Part shown: in pieces, positions 8,169 through 16,735 of the stretch
How the letters are laid out: each line of letters starts with the position of its first letter
Position numbering within the stretch: position 1 is the first letter of the stretch
DNA from: Deefgea chitinilytica
Lineage (GTDB): Bacteria > Pseudomonadota > Gammaproteobacteria > Burkholderiales > Chitinibacteraceae
Reading direction: 5' to 3'
Length of the DNA: 64,000 bases
Assembly: GCF_016881405.1 (NCBI RefSeq)
Contig: NZ_WOFE01000001.1
Span: 434,001 to 498,000 of the forward strand
Translations under genes and position numbers: made by a program
The notes under the pieces: model-generated
Databases searched by the model: none
What the model was told of the DNA's origin: nothing
The model's input: only the letters and a program-made list of their open reading frames with translations

Positions 8169-8525
8169 ATGACTGAAAGTTATCGTGAACTTGTGCAAGA
8201 CATCAGCGGTAAATTACGTGAATTTGCCAAAGAAATACCGGAAACCCAACAAGGCTTTATGCAAATAGCTAAAGCCACGCACGGTGATGGTGCTTTGAGC
8301 AAAAAGCAAAAAGAATTAATGGCGATGAGTATTGCAATTGCCGCGCGCTGCCAAGGCTGCATTGGTTTTCATGCGCAGGCCTGCGTCAAATTGGGCGTGA
8401 CACGCGCTGAATTTATGGAAATGCTACAAGTTGCGGTGTATATGGGCGGTGGCCCCAGCGTGATGACGGGCGCTGAGGCTTTGCTGGCGTATGAAGAGTT
8501 CGGTGGTGAAAAAGCACCAGTATAA
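8169..8525 (+). CDS. Carboxymuconolactone decarboxylase / AhpD-like protein
   Basis: A small (118-residue) all-helical CMD-family protein. The redox signature CQGCIGFH (CxxC followed two residues later by a His) in RCQGCIGFHAQACVKLG points to the AhpD-like thiol-active branch, not to a true decarboxylase. GGGPSVMTGAEALLAYEEF is the usual C-terminal helix. The start ATG at 8169 has AAGGAG upstream and follows a very AT-rich leader (about 8110-8160) that probably contains the promoter. It stands alone, so its redox partner is not indicated. Confidence 0.85.
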   Translation: MTESYRELVQDISGKLREFAKEIPETQQGFMQIAKATHGDGALSKKQKELMAMSIAIAARCQGCIGFHAQACVKLGVTRAEFMEMLQVAVYMGGGPSVMTGAEALLAYEEFGGEKAPV

Positions 8526-8533
8526 TTATCAAA

Positions 8534-8582
8534 GGGTATTTCATTGTATTCATTGATTAGTATAGCTTGCAATGAAATACCT
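8534..8582 (+). repeat. 49-nt GGGTAT...ATACC element, copy 3 (extended hairpin form)
   Basis: GGGTATTTCATTG...CAATGAAATACCT. Here the terminal inverted repeat extends to about 12 bp, so this copy can fold as a stable hairpin between two convergent genes. It starts 8 nt after the CMD gene stop. Confidence 0.6.
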
Positions 8583-8610
8583 ATTGTTATTCTTGAGTGA
8601 GAAGTAGGGT

Positions 8611-8626
8611 GTTCACACCTCACTTT
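8611..8626. repeat. Single degenerate copy of the CACACCT repeat at the trmJ stop
   Basis: TTCACACCTCAC; the TCA at 8620-8622 is the complement of the trmJ TGA. This is the same stop-in-repeat arrangement as at 5134. The sequence can also pair with GGGTGT at 8607-8612. Confidence 0.6.
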
Positions 8627-9378
8627 TTCTCTTTAAATTCACTCGCTGCGCGCAAAATGCCGCGCATGATGTCGAGTTCTTCGCGCTCCATTTGCGCGCG
8701 CACAAACAGTCGGCGTAGGCGCGGCATCAATCGTTTTGGCGCATTTGGTTTTAAAAAACCAATCGTAAGTAGTACTTCTTCCAAATGCTCAAAAAAGAGC
8801 TCTACTGCCTGATGTGGCGCACGCTCACGGTTTTCTTCCAAATAACGTACATCATCAAAATCATTTTCAAAGCAGGCGGTGCGTAGCTCGTACACCAGTA
8901 CTTGCACCGCTTGTGATAAATTTAGGCTCGAATAATCAGGGTTGGTTGGGATCGTGACTCTGCGGTTGCATTGCTCAAGTTCGGCAATCGTTAAACCACT
9001 GGTTTCGGCGCCAAACACCAAGGCGACCGCGGCTCCCGTTCTTGCTGCTTGTACCAGCTCAGGCGCAAGCTGGCGCGGCGTTTGCAGCGGTTGCGACAGT
9101 TCGCGGCGGCGCGCGGTGAGCGCGACTTGTAGCGTCGTACCAACCAGCGCTTCCTCCATCGAGCTAACGACTTTGGCGTTCGCTAAAATATCGCGCGCGC
9201 TAGAGGCTAGCGCATCGGCTACTTCGGAAGGAAATTCTTTTGGATTGATCAGATAGAGTTGGGTGAGCCCCATGGTTTTCATCGCACGGGCGGTCGAGCC
9301 GATGTTGCCGGGGTGGCTAGTATGTGAGAGTACGACGCGGATATTCGAGAGGCAGGCGGTTTCAGTATTGGTCATCAT
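8620..9378 (-). CDS. trmJ: tRNA (cytidine/uridine-2'-O-)-methyltransferase
   Basis: A SPOUT-family enzyme that 2'-O-methylates nucleotide 32 of certain tRNAs. 252 residues; the N-terminus reads RVVLSHTSHPGNIGSTARAM (the N1-N-GN-ARA signature). The knotted SAM site is spread over LVFGAETSGLT and IPTNPDYSSLNLSQAVQV. The C-terminal extension from about residue 170 is typical of TrmJ and not of TrmL. Two in-frame ATGs (9378, 9375) share one ribosome site. It is divergent from suhB. Confidence 0.94.
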   Translation of the reverse strand: MMTNTETACLSNIRVVLSHTSHPGNIGSTARAMKTMGLTQLYLINPKEFPSEVADALASSARDILANAKVVSSMEEALVGTTLQVALTARRRELSQPLQTPRQLAPELVQAARTGAAVALVFGAETSGLTIAELEQCNRRVTIPTNPDYSSLNLSQAVQVLVYELRTACFENDFDDVRYLEENRERAPHQAVELFFEHLEEVLLTIGFLKPNAPKRLMPRLRRLFVRAQMEREELDIMRGILRAASEFKEKK

Positions 9379-9541
9379 GAGTCTTTCGCTGGGTGTGGCG
9401 GGTAAATCGAGCTGAATGTGGGTTAAATATCAAGTTTTAACTATTTGATTTGATTCTTTATTCATAATCGGGTTTATTAGTCCGTGCGAGACGGGTAGAA
9501 TACGCAGCAACCATTTTGATCTTTTTTAATAGTGAGAAGTC

Positions 9542-10324
9542 ATGCATCCAATGCTGAACACTGCGGTGCGCGCTGCGCGTCGCGCCGCCACCGTCATTCA
9601 ACGTGCGTCGAATAATCTGGACCTAATTACACCTGAAAAAAAAGGTCACAACGATTTTGTGACTGAAGTTGATCGTGCTGCTGAACAAGCCATCATCGAA
9701 ACGATTTTAGAAGCTTATCCGAATCATGCGATTTTAGCAGAGGAGTCGGGCAAGCGCGGTAATTCTGATTACGTTTGGATTATCGATCCGCTTGATGGTA
9801 CGACTAATTTCTTGCATGGCTTCCCACAATACGCCATCTCAATCGCGCTGGAACACAAAGGCGTGATTACTCAAGCTGTGGTGTATGACCCCAATCGCAA
9901 CGATTTGTTCACTGCGACGCGTGGTGTTGGCGCATTCTTGAATGACCGCCGCATCCGCGTATCGAAAGTGCGTGAATTGTCCGATGCGCTCGTCGGTACT
10001 GGTTTCCCGTACACCAAATTCAATAATCTAGAAAACTACCTGAATATTTTCCGCGATATGGCACAAAAAGCCGCCGGCGTTCGCCGTCCGGGCGCAGCGG
10101 CCTTGGATTTGGCTTATGTCGCTTGTGGTCGCTTTGATGGTTTCTTTGAGTTTGACTTGAAGCTGGTTGATATCGCTGCGGGTACGCTCTTGGTGCAAGA
10201 AGCCGGTGGTTTGGTGACGGATCTGAACGGCGAAGAAAAATTCCTTGAATCAGGTGACGTACTCTGCGGTACACCACGTGTATTTGGTCAAATGCTATCG
10301 GTAATTCGCGGTCATTTGAAATAA
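9542..10324 (+). CDS. suhB: Inositol-1-monophosphatase family protein SuhB
   Basis: A Mg-dependent phosphatase; in E. coli SuhB also joins the rRNA antitermination complex with NusA and NusB. 260 residues starting [20 protein letters not shown]. Metal ligands are visible in EESG (near 75) and in [17 protein letters not shown] (near 83-99), with the late [20 protein letters not shown] block. The gene is monocistronic with a strong terminator. nusA lies 5 kb downstream, but not in the same transcript. Confidence 0.95.
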   Translation: MHPMLNTAVRAARRAATVIQRASNNLDLITPEKKGHNDFVTEVDRAAEQAIIETILEAYPNHAILAEESGKRGNSDYVWIIDPLDGTTNFLHGFPQYAISIALEHKGVITQAVVYDPNRNDLFTATRGVGAFLNDRRIRVSKVRELSDALVGTGFPYTKFNNLENYLNIFRDMAQKAAGVRRPGAAALDLAYVACGRFDGFFEFDLKLVDIAAGTLLVQEAGGLVTDLNGEEKFLESGDVLCGTPRVFGQMLSVIRGHLK

Positions 10325-10345
10325 TTGTTACTGTTTTGAAGAGTC

Positions 10346-10373
10346 AAAAAGCCGACTTTGTGTCGGCTTTTTT
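10346..10373. terminator. Bidirectional terminator between suhB and the minus-strand orphan
   Basis: AAAAAGCCGAC, loop TTTGT, GTCGGCTTTTTT. A and T tracts on both sides allow use by suhB and by the gene ending at 10425. Confidence 0.88.
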
Positions 10374-10424
10374 GTTGAGGGCTGAAATCGTCTCATAGCG
10401 GAATTGTATCCTTGAAGCGCAAAG

Positions 10425-11129
10425 TTATTGAACACGTCCCTTCATTGCTAGTTCAGCATATGATTTAAGGCTAGTTGGTATAAAAACTCTGCTTTTAAGC
10501 TTTGATGCAATCAGATTTTCGATTCTGTCCTCGCTTACGCTATACAAATGTCCAAGTCCATGAAGTGCACTTTCCACGCAAGCGGGATTGGCCAAGCTCA
10601 TGCATTCTTCAAGAATATCAATCATTGCGTCGTATAGCTGCTGCTTGTTTTTTCTGTCACCTAAATATGCAATTGGGGAGATATCCCACAGCATATAACA
10701 GACTTGGTTTAAAGAATTGTCCGTCGTTTCATTTAGGTGTCCCAAGAATTCGGCGCACCTCACATCAAAGCAATCGCGGTAAAGGCAGTAGATGGACCTA
10801 ATTAAGCGCATGCGACTCTCCAATGGAACGGAGTCACTTATAAGGCTGAAAGCAATGTCAGAATAGGAATTGTTAAAAACGAAGTCCAAAGCTGTGCTTA
10901 TTTTTTCATTTGAATAACTAGCAAACTCCCGACCGCAATTTTCAAGCATGTATGCAGTCAAATCCACCAGCTCTGCATCTGTAGCGTCAAATGTTGAGAT
11001 TTCGGATTCAGCACCTAAGCCCCAAAACGAATCAGCTGAAAAAGAAAAGATATAGCTAACCCATTCTTGATAACGAGCGGGTGGTTCTTTGGACTCTATA
11101 GCTATAGGTGCTCTTTTTCTCTTTCCCAT
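10425..11129 (-). CDS. Hypothetical protein, all-helical, unknown function
   Basis: I do not recognise this 234-residue protein. The start at ATG 11129 (MGKRKRAPIAI) is favoured because AGAGAG precedes it; a GTG at 11147 would add six residues but has no ribosome site. The body looks helical and HEAT-like, with short repeated helices and scattered cysteines (YCLYRDCFDVRCAEF, MLWDISPIAYLGD, HGLGHLYSVSEDRIENLI). There is no signal peptide or membrane span. The DNA is visibly less G+C-rich than suhB or pilU, so it may be acquired. Such lone helical proteins are sometimes immunity proteins, but no toxin gene is next to it. Confidence 0.6.
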   Translation of the reverse strand: MGKRKRAPIAIESKEPPARYQEWVSYIFSFSADSFWGLGAESEISTFDATDAELVDLTAYMLENCGREFASYSNEKISTALDFVFNNSYSDIAFSLISDSVPLESRMRLIRSIYCLYRDCFDVRCAEFLGHLNETTDNSLNQVCYMLWDISPIAYLGDRKNKQQLYDAMIDILEECMSLANPACVESALHGLGHLYSVSEDRIENLIASKLKSRVFIPTSLKSYAELAMKGRVQ

Positions 11130-11244
11130 GTTAAATCTCTCTAGCACCTGAACAATACAAATCAGTGTCTGCTCTTGTCTGAAAACGGTAATTCCAGTAT
11201 CTCACTGTAGGCAATGAACTTGTTTGTGTTTCGCTATATACATC

Positions 11245-11595
11245 TCATTTTTTATTAAGGATCGCTTGGTAGATTTCCGGCTTAAAACCTACTTGCGTCT
11301 GGCTATCTGTGACTAATACTGGGCGTTTAATGACGGATGGATTGGCGATCATTACGATGATCGCGCTGTTTGCATCAATAACGCTGGCTTTAGTTGCGTC
11401 GTCCAATTTACGCCATGTGGTACCTTGTTTATTAATTAAAGGCTCCCATCCCATCGCTGTTATCCAGGCTTGGACTTGTTCGGCACTAAGACCTTTTTTT
11501 TTGAAATCATGCCACTCGTACTCAAAGCCATTCTCGGTCAGCCAGTTGCGGGCTTTTTTAACGGTGTCGCAGTTGGGGATGCCAAATAATTTCAT
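11245..11595 (-). CDS. ArsC/Spx-family reductase-like protein (YffB type)
   Basis: A thioredoxin-fold protein of 116 residues. The homology start is ATG 11595 (MKLFGIPNCDTVKKARNWL). The 19 codons before it read through untranslated sequence next to the repeat array. The single N-terminal cysteine in PNCDTVKKA, the KKGLS helix and the late IKRPVLVTD segment with cis-Pro are typical of the YffB branch of the ArsC/Spx superfamily. Its substrate is unknown; arsenate reduction should not be assumed. It lies 108 bp downstream of pilU on the same strand, with a 7-bp repeat array in the gap. Confidence 0.85.
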   Translation of the reverse strand: MKLFGIPNCDTVKKARNWLTENGFEYEWHDFKKKGLSAEQVQAWITAMGWEPLINKQGTTWRKLDDATKASVIDANSAIIVMIANPSVIKRPVLVTDSQTQVGFKPEIYQAILNKK

Positions 11596-11642
11596 ATCAA
11601 ACTCATTTAAAATAAAAATGGCGCGAGACAATTTGAGCGCCT

Positions 11643-11705
11643 CACGCCTCACGCCTCACGCCTCACGCCTCACGCCTCACGCCTCACGCCTCACGCCTCA
11701 CGCTT
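11643..11705. repeat. Tandem array of 8-9 x CACGCCT (7-bp unit)
   Basis: Eight perfect CACGCCT units (11643-11698) and a ninth, degenerate CACGCTT whose last bases form part of the pilU stop (TAA, complement 11704-11706). The unit differs by one base from the array at 5072, but copies within each array are identical. It lies between pilU and the YffB-like gene. Confidence 0.95.
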
Positions 11706-12849
11706 AATGTAGCGATAAATCGAATGAGATGTCCGGTTCTGCTGGTTTGTTCTTAGCGGCATGGCGAGCGGCTTCCTGTTCTTCTACCGACTGTGCGTTA
11801 TTGACCATCCACGAGAGATTGGTGGCCGAATCGGCGTTACGCAATGCTTCGTCCAGTTCAATTTCACCATCACGGTACATTCGATACAGTGATTGCTCGA
11901 AGGTTTGCGAGCCCTCAGATAGCGATTGCTCCATGGCTTCTTTGATCTCGGATAGCTCGCCGTTTTTGATCAATTCGGCAATCCGATTGGTGTTGAGCAT
12001 CACTTCAACCGCTGGCTTGAGTTTGCCAGTGGTTTTGCAGCGCACTAGGCGCTGCGAAATGATGGCTTTGAGTGAGGTGGAGAGATCGTACAGCAGCGAT
12101 TCGCGGGCTTCTTGTGGGTAAAAGTTCACAATCCGGCTCAGCGAGTGGTAGCTATTATTTGCGTGCAAGGTAGAGATACACAGATGACCGGCTTGGGCGT
12201 ATTGCATCGCGTAGGTCATCGTGGCGCGGTCGCGAATTTCGCCAATCATCAATACATTGGGTGCTTCGCGCATCGCGTTACGCAATGCGTCATCGTAGCT
12301 GTGGGTGTCTGTGCCGACTTCGCGTTGGTTGACCAGCGATTTTTTGTGGCTGTAGATAAATTCAATCGGGTCTTCCATCGTCAGAATGTGTCCGCTGTGA
12401 TTTTCGTTGCGATGCTCGAGCATTGCCGAAACGGTGGAGGATTTGCCTGAGCCAGTGGCACCGACGACGAGAATAATGCCGCGTTTTTCCATGACCAAAT
12501 CTTTGAGAATTTCGGGCATGAAGAGTTCTTCGAGTGTATCGGCTTTCGGTTTAATAAAGCGTGCTACTAATGCAACAGTGCCACGGCTTTTAAATACATT
12601 AATCCGAAAATTACCAATTCCTGCGACGGGAAAAGCAAAGTTCATTTCAAGGTCGCGCTCAAAGTCGGCGACGCGAGTAGGGCCCATGAGTTGATAGGCG
12701 AGTTGCTTGACGTGATCCGCGCTGAGGATTTGATTGTTGACCGGATGGCAAGTGCCTTGAATTTTAATGACTATTGCCGAATCTGCGGCTAAAAACAGAT
12801 CCGATGCGCTGCGCTCAGCCATGAGTTTAAAAAACGGCAATAGATTCAT
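11704..12849 (-). CDS. pilU: Type IV pilus retraction ATPase PilU
   Basis: A hexameric cytoplasmic ATPase that assists PilT in pilus retraction. 381 residues beginning MNLLPFFKLMAERSASDLFL. An N-terminal PAS-like part is followed by Walker A GATGSGKSS at residues 130-138, the Asp box MEDPIEF, Walker B-region NVLMIGEIRD and the His box GHLCISTLHANN. The DLFL N-terminus and the long C-terminal tail favour PilU over PilT. No pilT is adjacent. fadD ends only 23 bp upstream, so the two may be cotranscribed. Confidence 0.92.
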   Translation of the reverse strand: MNLLPFFKLMAERSASDLFLAADSAIVIKIQGTCHPVNNQILSADHVKQLAYQLMGPTRVADFERDLEMNFAFPVAGIGNFRINVFKSRGTVALVARFIKPKADTLEELFMPEILKDLVMEKRGIILVVGATGSGKSSTVSAMLEHRNENHSGHILTMEDPIEFIYSHKKSLVNQREVGTDTHSYDDALRNAMREAPNVLMIGEIRDRATMTYAMQYAQAGHLCISTLHANNSYHSLSRIVNFYPQEARESLLYDLSTSLKAIISQRLVRCKTTGKLKPAVEVMLNTNRIAELIKNGELSEIKEAMEQSLSEGSQTFEQSLYRMYRDGEIELDEALRNADSATNLSWMVNNAQSVEEQEAARHAAKNKPAEPDISFDLSLH

Positions 12850-12872
12850 TGTTGATCCTTGGGGCGAAATTT

Positions 12873-14531
12873 TTAATTGCGAAGCTCTCTACGCAAAATT
12901 TTACCTACATTCGATTTGGGTAGGCTATCCCTAAATTCAATGACGCGTGGGATTTTGTAATTGGTCAGTTGACCGCGGCAAAATTCGATAACTTGTTCGC
13001 TCGTGAGTTGCGGGTCTTTTTTGACGACGACCAGTTTGACTGCTTCACCAGTTTTGTCATCAGCAATCCCAATACAGGCTACTTCTAAAATACCCGGATG
13101 GTTGGCTGCGACGTCTTCGATTTCGTTTGGATATACATTAAAACCAGACACTAAAATCATGTCTTTTTTACGGTCGACGATTTGGAAAAAACCGCTCGGT
13201 TTCATGATTGCAATGTCGCCAGTCGCTAGAAAACCGTCTTTGCCGAGTATCTGCGCGGTTTCATCGGGGCGATTCCAGTAGCCTTTCATAACTTGAGGTC
13301 CGCGAATAAATAGCTCACCGCGCTCGCCTGCGGCTAATTGATGGCCTGCTTCGTCGCGAATTTCTGCATCGGTGAGTGGGATGGGAAGGCCAATCATGCC
13401 ATTAAATTCCGTGGTGTTCATTGGATTTATCATGGCCGCCGGAGAAGTTTCGGTTAGGCCGTAGGCTTCAACCAGTGGAATTCGGGTGATTTCTTTCCAT
13501 TTATCGGCGACGGCATGTTGAACGGCCATCCCGCCGCCAAGAGCCAATTTCCAGTTGGAAAAATCTAGTTTTGCAAATTCTGGATTATTCAGCAATGCAT
13601 TAAACAAGGTGTTCACACCAGTGAGGCAGGTAACGGGGTACTTGGCTAGTGTGTTTACAAAATCAGGTATGTCGCGCGGATTGGTAATTAGTAAATTGGT
13701 TGCGCCGATTTTGGTAAAGACCATGCAGTTGGCGGTCAGTGAAAAGATATGGTAGAGCGGCAATGCAGTGACGATCATTTCTTTGCCGTCGGTGACAACA
13801 GGGCTAATCCAAGCGTGGGCTTGCTGCATATTAGCCACGATATTGCCGTGGGTCAGCATTGCGCCTTTGGCGACCCCGGTGGTGCCACCGGTGTATTGCA
13901 AAAATGCAATATCGGCATGGGATAATGTAACTGGATTTAGGGTATTGCTACTTCCTCTTTGAAGTGCTTGGCTTAGTGTTGTATGCCCTGATAGGGTATA
14001 GCTGGGAACTAGTTTTTTAACGTAGCGTACTACGCTGTTGACAATCAGTTTTTTTGGAAAGCCAAATAAATCGCCCAATTCGGTCACAATGGTGTGTTTT
14101 ATTGGGGTGTTTTGGATGACGCTTTCAAGTGTATGGGCAAAGTTGGCCAAGATCAGAATTGTTTCTGCGCCTGAGTCATTCAGTTGGTGTTCTAGTTCGC
14201 GGGGCGTGTAGAGCGGGTTGACGTTTACTACTACATAGCCAGCGCGAAGGATGCCAAAAATGGCGACGGGATATTGCAATAAATTAGGCATCATCACTGC
14301 AACGCGCGAGCCTACAGGTAGTTTGAGCGTCTGTTGCAGATAGGTTGCAAACTGAATTGATAACTGATCTAGTTCGCGGTAGCTAATGCTTTTGCCCATG
14401 TTAATAAAGGCTGCCCGATCGCGGTATTTGCTAACGCTTTGTGCAAATACTTCGGGGATAGAAGCAAATTCGTCAAGATTAACGGTATGCGGTACACCAT
14501 TTTGGTAGTTGGCCAGCCAAGGAAAGGTCAT
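12873..14531 (-). CDS. fadD: Long-chain fatty acid-CoA ligase
   Basis: Activates fatty acids to acyl-CoA at the inner membrane for beta-oxidation or lipid synthesis. I start it at ATG 14531 (MTFPWLANYQNG), which has GGAGA at good distance; upstream Mets at 14552 and 14573 lack one. 552 residues. The AMP-binding signature YTGGTTGVAKGAMLTHGN, the motif YGLTETSP, the fatty-acid motif region DGFLATGDIA and the late IVDRKKDMILVSGFNVYPNEIE are present. C-terminal KSNVGKILRREL contains the catalytic lysine. It is divergent from rimP. Confidence 0.94.
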   Translation of the reverse strand: MTFPWLANYQNGVPHTVNLDEFASIPEVFAQSVSKYRDRAAFINMGKSISYRELDQLSIQFATYLQQTLKLPVGSRVAVMMPNLLQYPVAIFGILRAGYVVVNVNPLYTPRELEHQLNDSGAETILILANFAHTLESVIQNTPIKHTIVTELGDLFGFPKKLIVNSVVRYVKKLVPSYTLSGHTTLSQALQRGSSNTLNPVTLSHADIAFLQYTGGTTGVAKGAMLTHGNIVANMQQAHAWISPVVTDGKEMIVTALPLYHIFSLTANCMVFTKIGATNLLITNPRDIPDFVNTLAKYPVTCLTGVNTLFNALLNNPEFAKLDFSNWKLALGGGMAVQHAVADKWKEITRIPLVEAYGLTETSPAAMINPMNTTEFNGMIGLPIPLTDAEIRDEAGHQLAAGERGELFIRGPQVMKGYWNRPDETAQILGKDGFLATGDIAIMKPSGFFQIVDRKKDMILVSGFNVYPNEIEDVAANHPGILEVACIGIADDKTGEAVKLVVVKKDPQLTSEQVIEFCRGQLTNYKIPRVIEFRDSLPKSNVGKILRRELRN

Positions 14532-14635
14532 GATTTGTCTCCAATCGTTCATGTACTTTATGGGGAAAAGCATCGGTGAGACAAGTGCATCTTTCTCAAA
14601 GGACTATTTCGCCAGCTTATCTTTTCTGTTAGAAT

Positions 14636-14720
14636 CGGGAAAATCCCGTAAAAAATCGTGCGGGAGTGCTTTCAAAGGGTTTTAACGAATGGGCGCGCAA
14701 TAGTTTGCAGCCCATTTTTT
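14636..14720 (+). promoter_or_regulatory. rimP leader with competing stems and a terminator-like hairpin
   Basis: CGGGA (14636-14640) can pair with TCCCG (14644-14648), or TCCCG can pair with CGGGA at 14661-14665. Downstream AATGGGC (14688-14694) pairs with GCCCATT (14710-14716), followed by TTTT, 25 nt before the rimP ATG. This could be an attenuator for the rimP-nusA-infB transcript. A leader RNA for rimP is known in some bacteria; I cannot confirm that this is the same motif. A likely -10 element (TTAGAAT) sits just upstream, near 14629. Confidence 0.45.
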
Positions 14721-14745
14721 GTTTGTGGTTTTTGAGAAGGGAAGT

Positions 14746-15180
14746 ATGGCGGTCAATCTACAATCCGTGTTGGACAATACCTTGCCGGGTTTAGGGTATG
14801 AATTAGTCGATTTTGAAATGGGCGAGAAAGGTTTATTGCGCATTTTTATCGATAAAGAAGGCGGTGTCACCATTGATGACTGCGTATTGGTGAGCAATCA
14901 CTTGTTGCGCGTATTCATGGTGGAAAACATTCCCCATGAGCGTCTTGAGGTGTCCTCACCGGGATTGGATCGCATCATCAAAAAACCGGCGGATTTTGAG
15001 CGATTTGCCGGAGAGATGGTGAAGGTGAAACTGCGGTTGCCCTTGCCTGATCGTCGCCGTAATTTAATCGGCAAGCTGTTGGGTTTGGTGGATGATCACG
15101 TGGTGATTGATGTGGCTGGCGAAGAATTAAAACTGGCGCTGTCTAGCATTGATCGGGTACGGATCGAACCACAGTTTTAA
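14746..15180 (+). CDS. rimP: Ribosome maturation factor RimP
   Basis: Needed for 30S subunit assembly; binds S12 and the free 30S. 144 residues from ATG 14746 (MAVNLQSVLDNTLPGLGYELVD), preceded by GAGAAGGGAAG. The longer frame from 14719 runs into the leader hairpin. The SSPGLDRIIKKPADFERFAG segment at the domain boundary is the family signature. It is the first gene of the rimP-nusA-infB group and has a structured leader. Confidence 0.95.
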   Translation: MAVNLQSVLDNTLPGLGYELVDFEMGEKGLLRIFIDKEGGVTIDDCVLVSNHLLRVFMVENIPHERLEVSSPGLDRIIKKPADFERFAGEMVKVKLRLPLPDRRRNLIGKLLGLVDDHVVIDVAGEELKLALSSIDRVRIEPQF

Positions 15181-15244
15181 GCTGTGTCACCTATTTGGCA
15201 AATACTGTTAATTTGGCTTTTGTTTGATGCCGGAGGACTAATTT

Positions 15245-16717
15245 ATGAATCGTGAAATTCTAGTGCTGGTCGAAGCACTTGCACACGAAAAAAATGTAGA
15301 AAAAGAAGTTGTGTTTGGTGCACTCGAATCTGCGCTCGCTTCTGCAACTAAAAAACGCTACGAAGAAGAAGTTGAAATTCGGGTTTCAATTGACCGCCAT
15401 ACTGGCGCGCATCGTAGTTTTCGTGTGTGGGATGTGGTTGAAGACAACGACCACGAAGAGCCATCGCGTCAAATTGCCATTACAGATGCGCCTGATTACA
15501 GCGCCGATTTGAAAGTAGGCGATGTTTGGGAAGTAGAGCTCGAGCCGATTGAATTTGGCCGTATTGGCGCGCAAGCCGCCAAGCAAGTGATTTTGCAAAA
15601 AATTCGTGATGCTGAGCGTGAGCAAAATTTGAATGAGTTCTTGGAGCGTCGTGAGCATATTGTTTCTGGCAGTATCAAGCGCATTGAGCGTGGTAATGCG
15701 ATTCTCGAATTGGGTAAGCTAGAAGCCATCTTGCCGCGTGATCAAATGATTCCGAAAGAAAATTTGCGCGTCGGTGATCGCGTGAAGGCATTTTTATTGC
15801 GCGTTGATCGCAATGGTCGTGGCCCGCAATTGGTGTTGTCGCGCGTAGCGCCGGAATTTATGGCCAAATTGTTTGAGTTGGAAGTACCTGAAATTGAAAA
15901 CAATTTGATCGAATTGAAAGGCGTAGCACGTGATCCAGGTATGCGTGCCAAGATCGCGGTGAAATCCAATGACCAACGGGTTGACCCACAAGGCACTTGC
16001 ATCGGCGTACGTGGCACCCGTGTTAATGCTGTGAGTAATGAGCTGGCTGGTGAGCGTGTTGATATTGTATTGTGGTCGCCCGATGCGGCGCAATTTGCAA
16101 TTAATGCTTTGTCGCCAGCAGAAGTCAGCTCAATTATTTTGGACGAAGATGCGCACAGCATGGACGTGGTAGTTGATGAAGAAAATCTGGCGATGGCCAT
16201 TGGCCGTGGCGGTCAGAATGTGAAGTTGGCGGCGGAGTTGACTGGTTGGAAGCTCAACATCATGACCGTCGATGAAGCAGAAGAAAAGCACGAAGAAGAA
16301 TTCACAAAAATCCGCGCATTGTTTATTCAAGCGTTGGACATTGATGAAGATGTAGCCAGTGTATTGGTGCAAGAAGGTTTTAATACATTGGAAGAGGTGG
16401 CCTATGTGCCACTGAATGAAATGCTGGAAATCGAAGCGTTTGATGAAGAAACCGTGAACGAACTGCGCTCTCGTGCTCGTGATGCCTTGTTAACGCAAGC
16501 TATTGCGCGCGAAGAAAAATTAGAGCATCAGTCCGAAGACCTGAAGACGCTTGAGGGTATGACTCCGGAGTTGGCTGCACAGTTGGCTGACAATGATATA
16601 CGTACCCGTGACGATCTAGCAGATTTGGCGGTCGATGAATTAACCGAAATGACTGGTATCGACGCAGACACCGCTAAACAACTGATCATGAAAGCGCGCG
16701 AACATTTGTTCGCCTAA
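15245..16717 (+). CDS. nusA: Transcription termination/antitermination factor NusA
   Basis: Binds RNA polymerase and nascent RNA, controlling pausing, termination and antitermination. 490 residues: N-terminal polymerase-binding domain (1-125), S1 domain (about 135-200, [15 protein letters not shown]), two KH domains (about 230-345, with [10 protein letters not shown] and [14 protein letters not shown]), then two acidic helical repeats to the end, as in the E. coli protein. It starts at ATG 15245 behind GGAGGA. infB follows after 18 bp. Confidence 0.97.
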   Translation: MNREILVLVEALAHEKNVEKEVVFGALESALASATKKRYEEEVEIRVSIDRHTGAHRSFRVWDVVEDNDHEEPSRQIAITDAPDYSADLKVGDVWEVELEPIEFGRIGAQAAKQVILQKIRDAEREQNLNEFLERREHIVSGSIKRIERGNAILELGKLEAILPRDQMIPKENLRVGDRVKAFLLRVDRNGRGPQLVLSRVAPEFMAKLFELEVPEIENNLIELKGVARDPGMRAKIAVKSNDQRVDPQGTCIGVRGTRVNAVSNELAGERVDIVLWSPDAAQFAINALSPAEVSSIILDEDAHSMDVVVDEENLAMAIGRGGQNVKLAAELTGWKLNIMTVDEAEEKHEEEFTKIRALFIQALDIDEDVASVLVQEGFNTLEEVAYVPLNEMLEIEAFDEETVNELRSRARDALLTQAIAREEKLEHQSEDLKTLEGMTPELAAQLADNDIRTRDDLADLAVDELTEMTGIDADTAKQLIMKAREHLFA

Positions 16718-16735
16718 GGCGCGGGAGAGTAATTT

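Noticed and set aside
11309..11707. Plus-strand frame ending in repeated LTPHASR
   Set aside because: Antisense to the YffB-like gene and ended by translation of the CACGCCT array.
13940..13988. A 49-nt match to the GGGTAT element (GGGTATTGCTACTTCC...GTATGCCC) inside fadD
   Set aside because: It lies in a coding segment that aligns well with other FadD proteins, and the right end has a mismatch. It is probably a chance match and gives a useful warning about the background rate.
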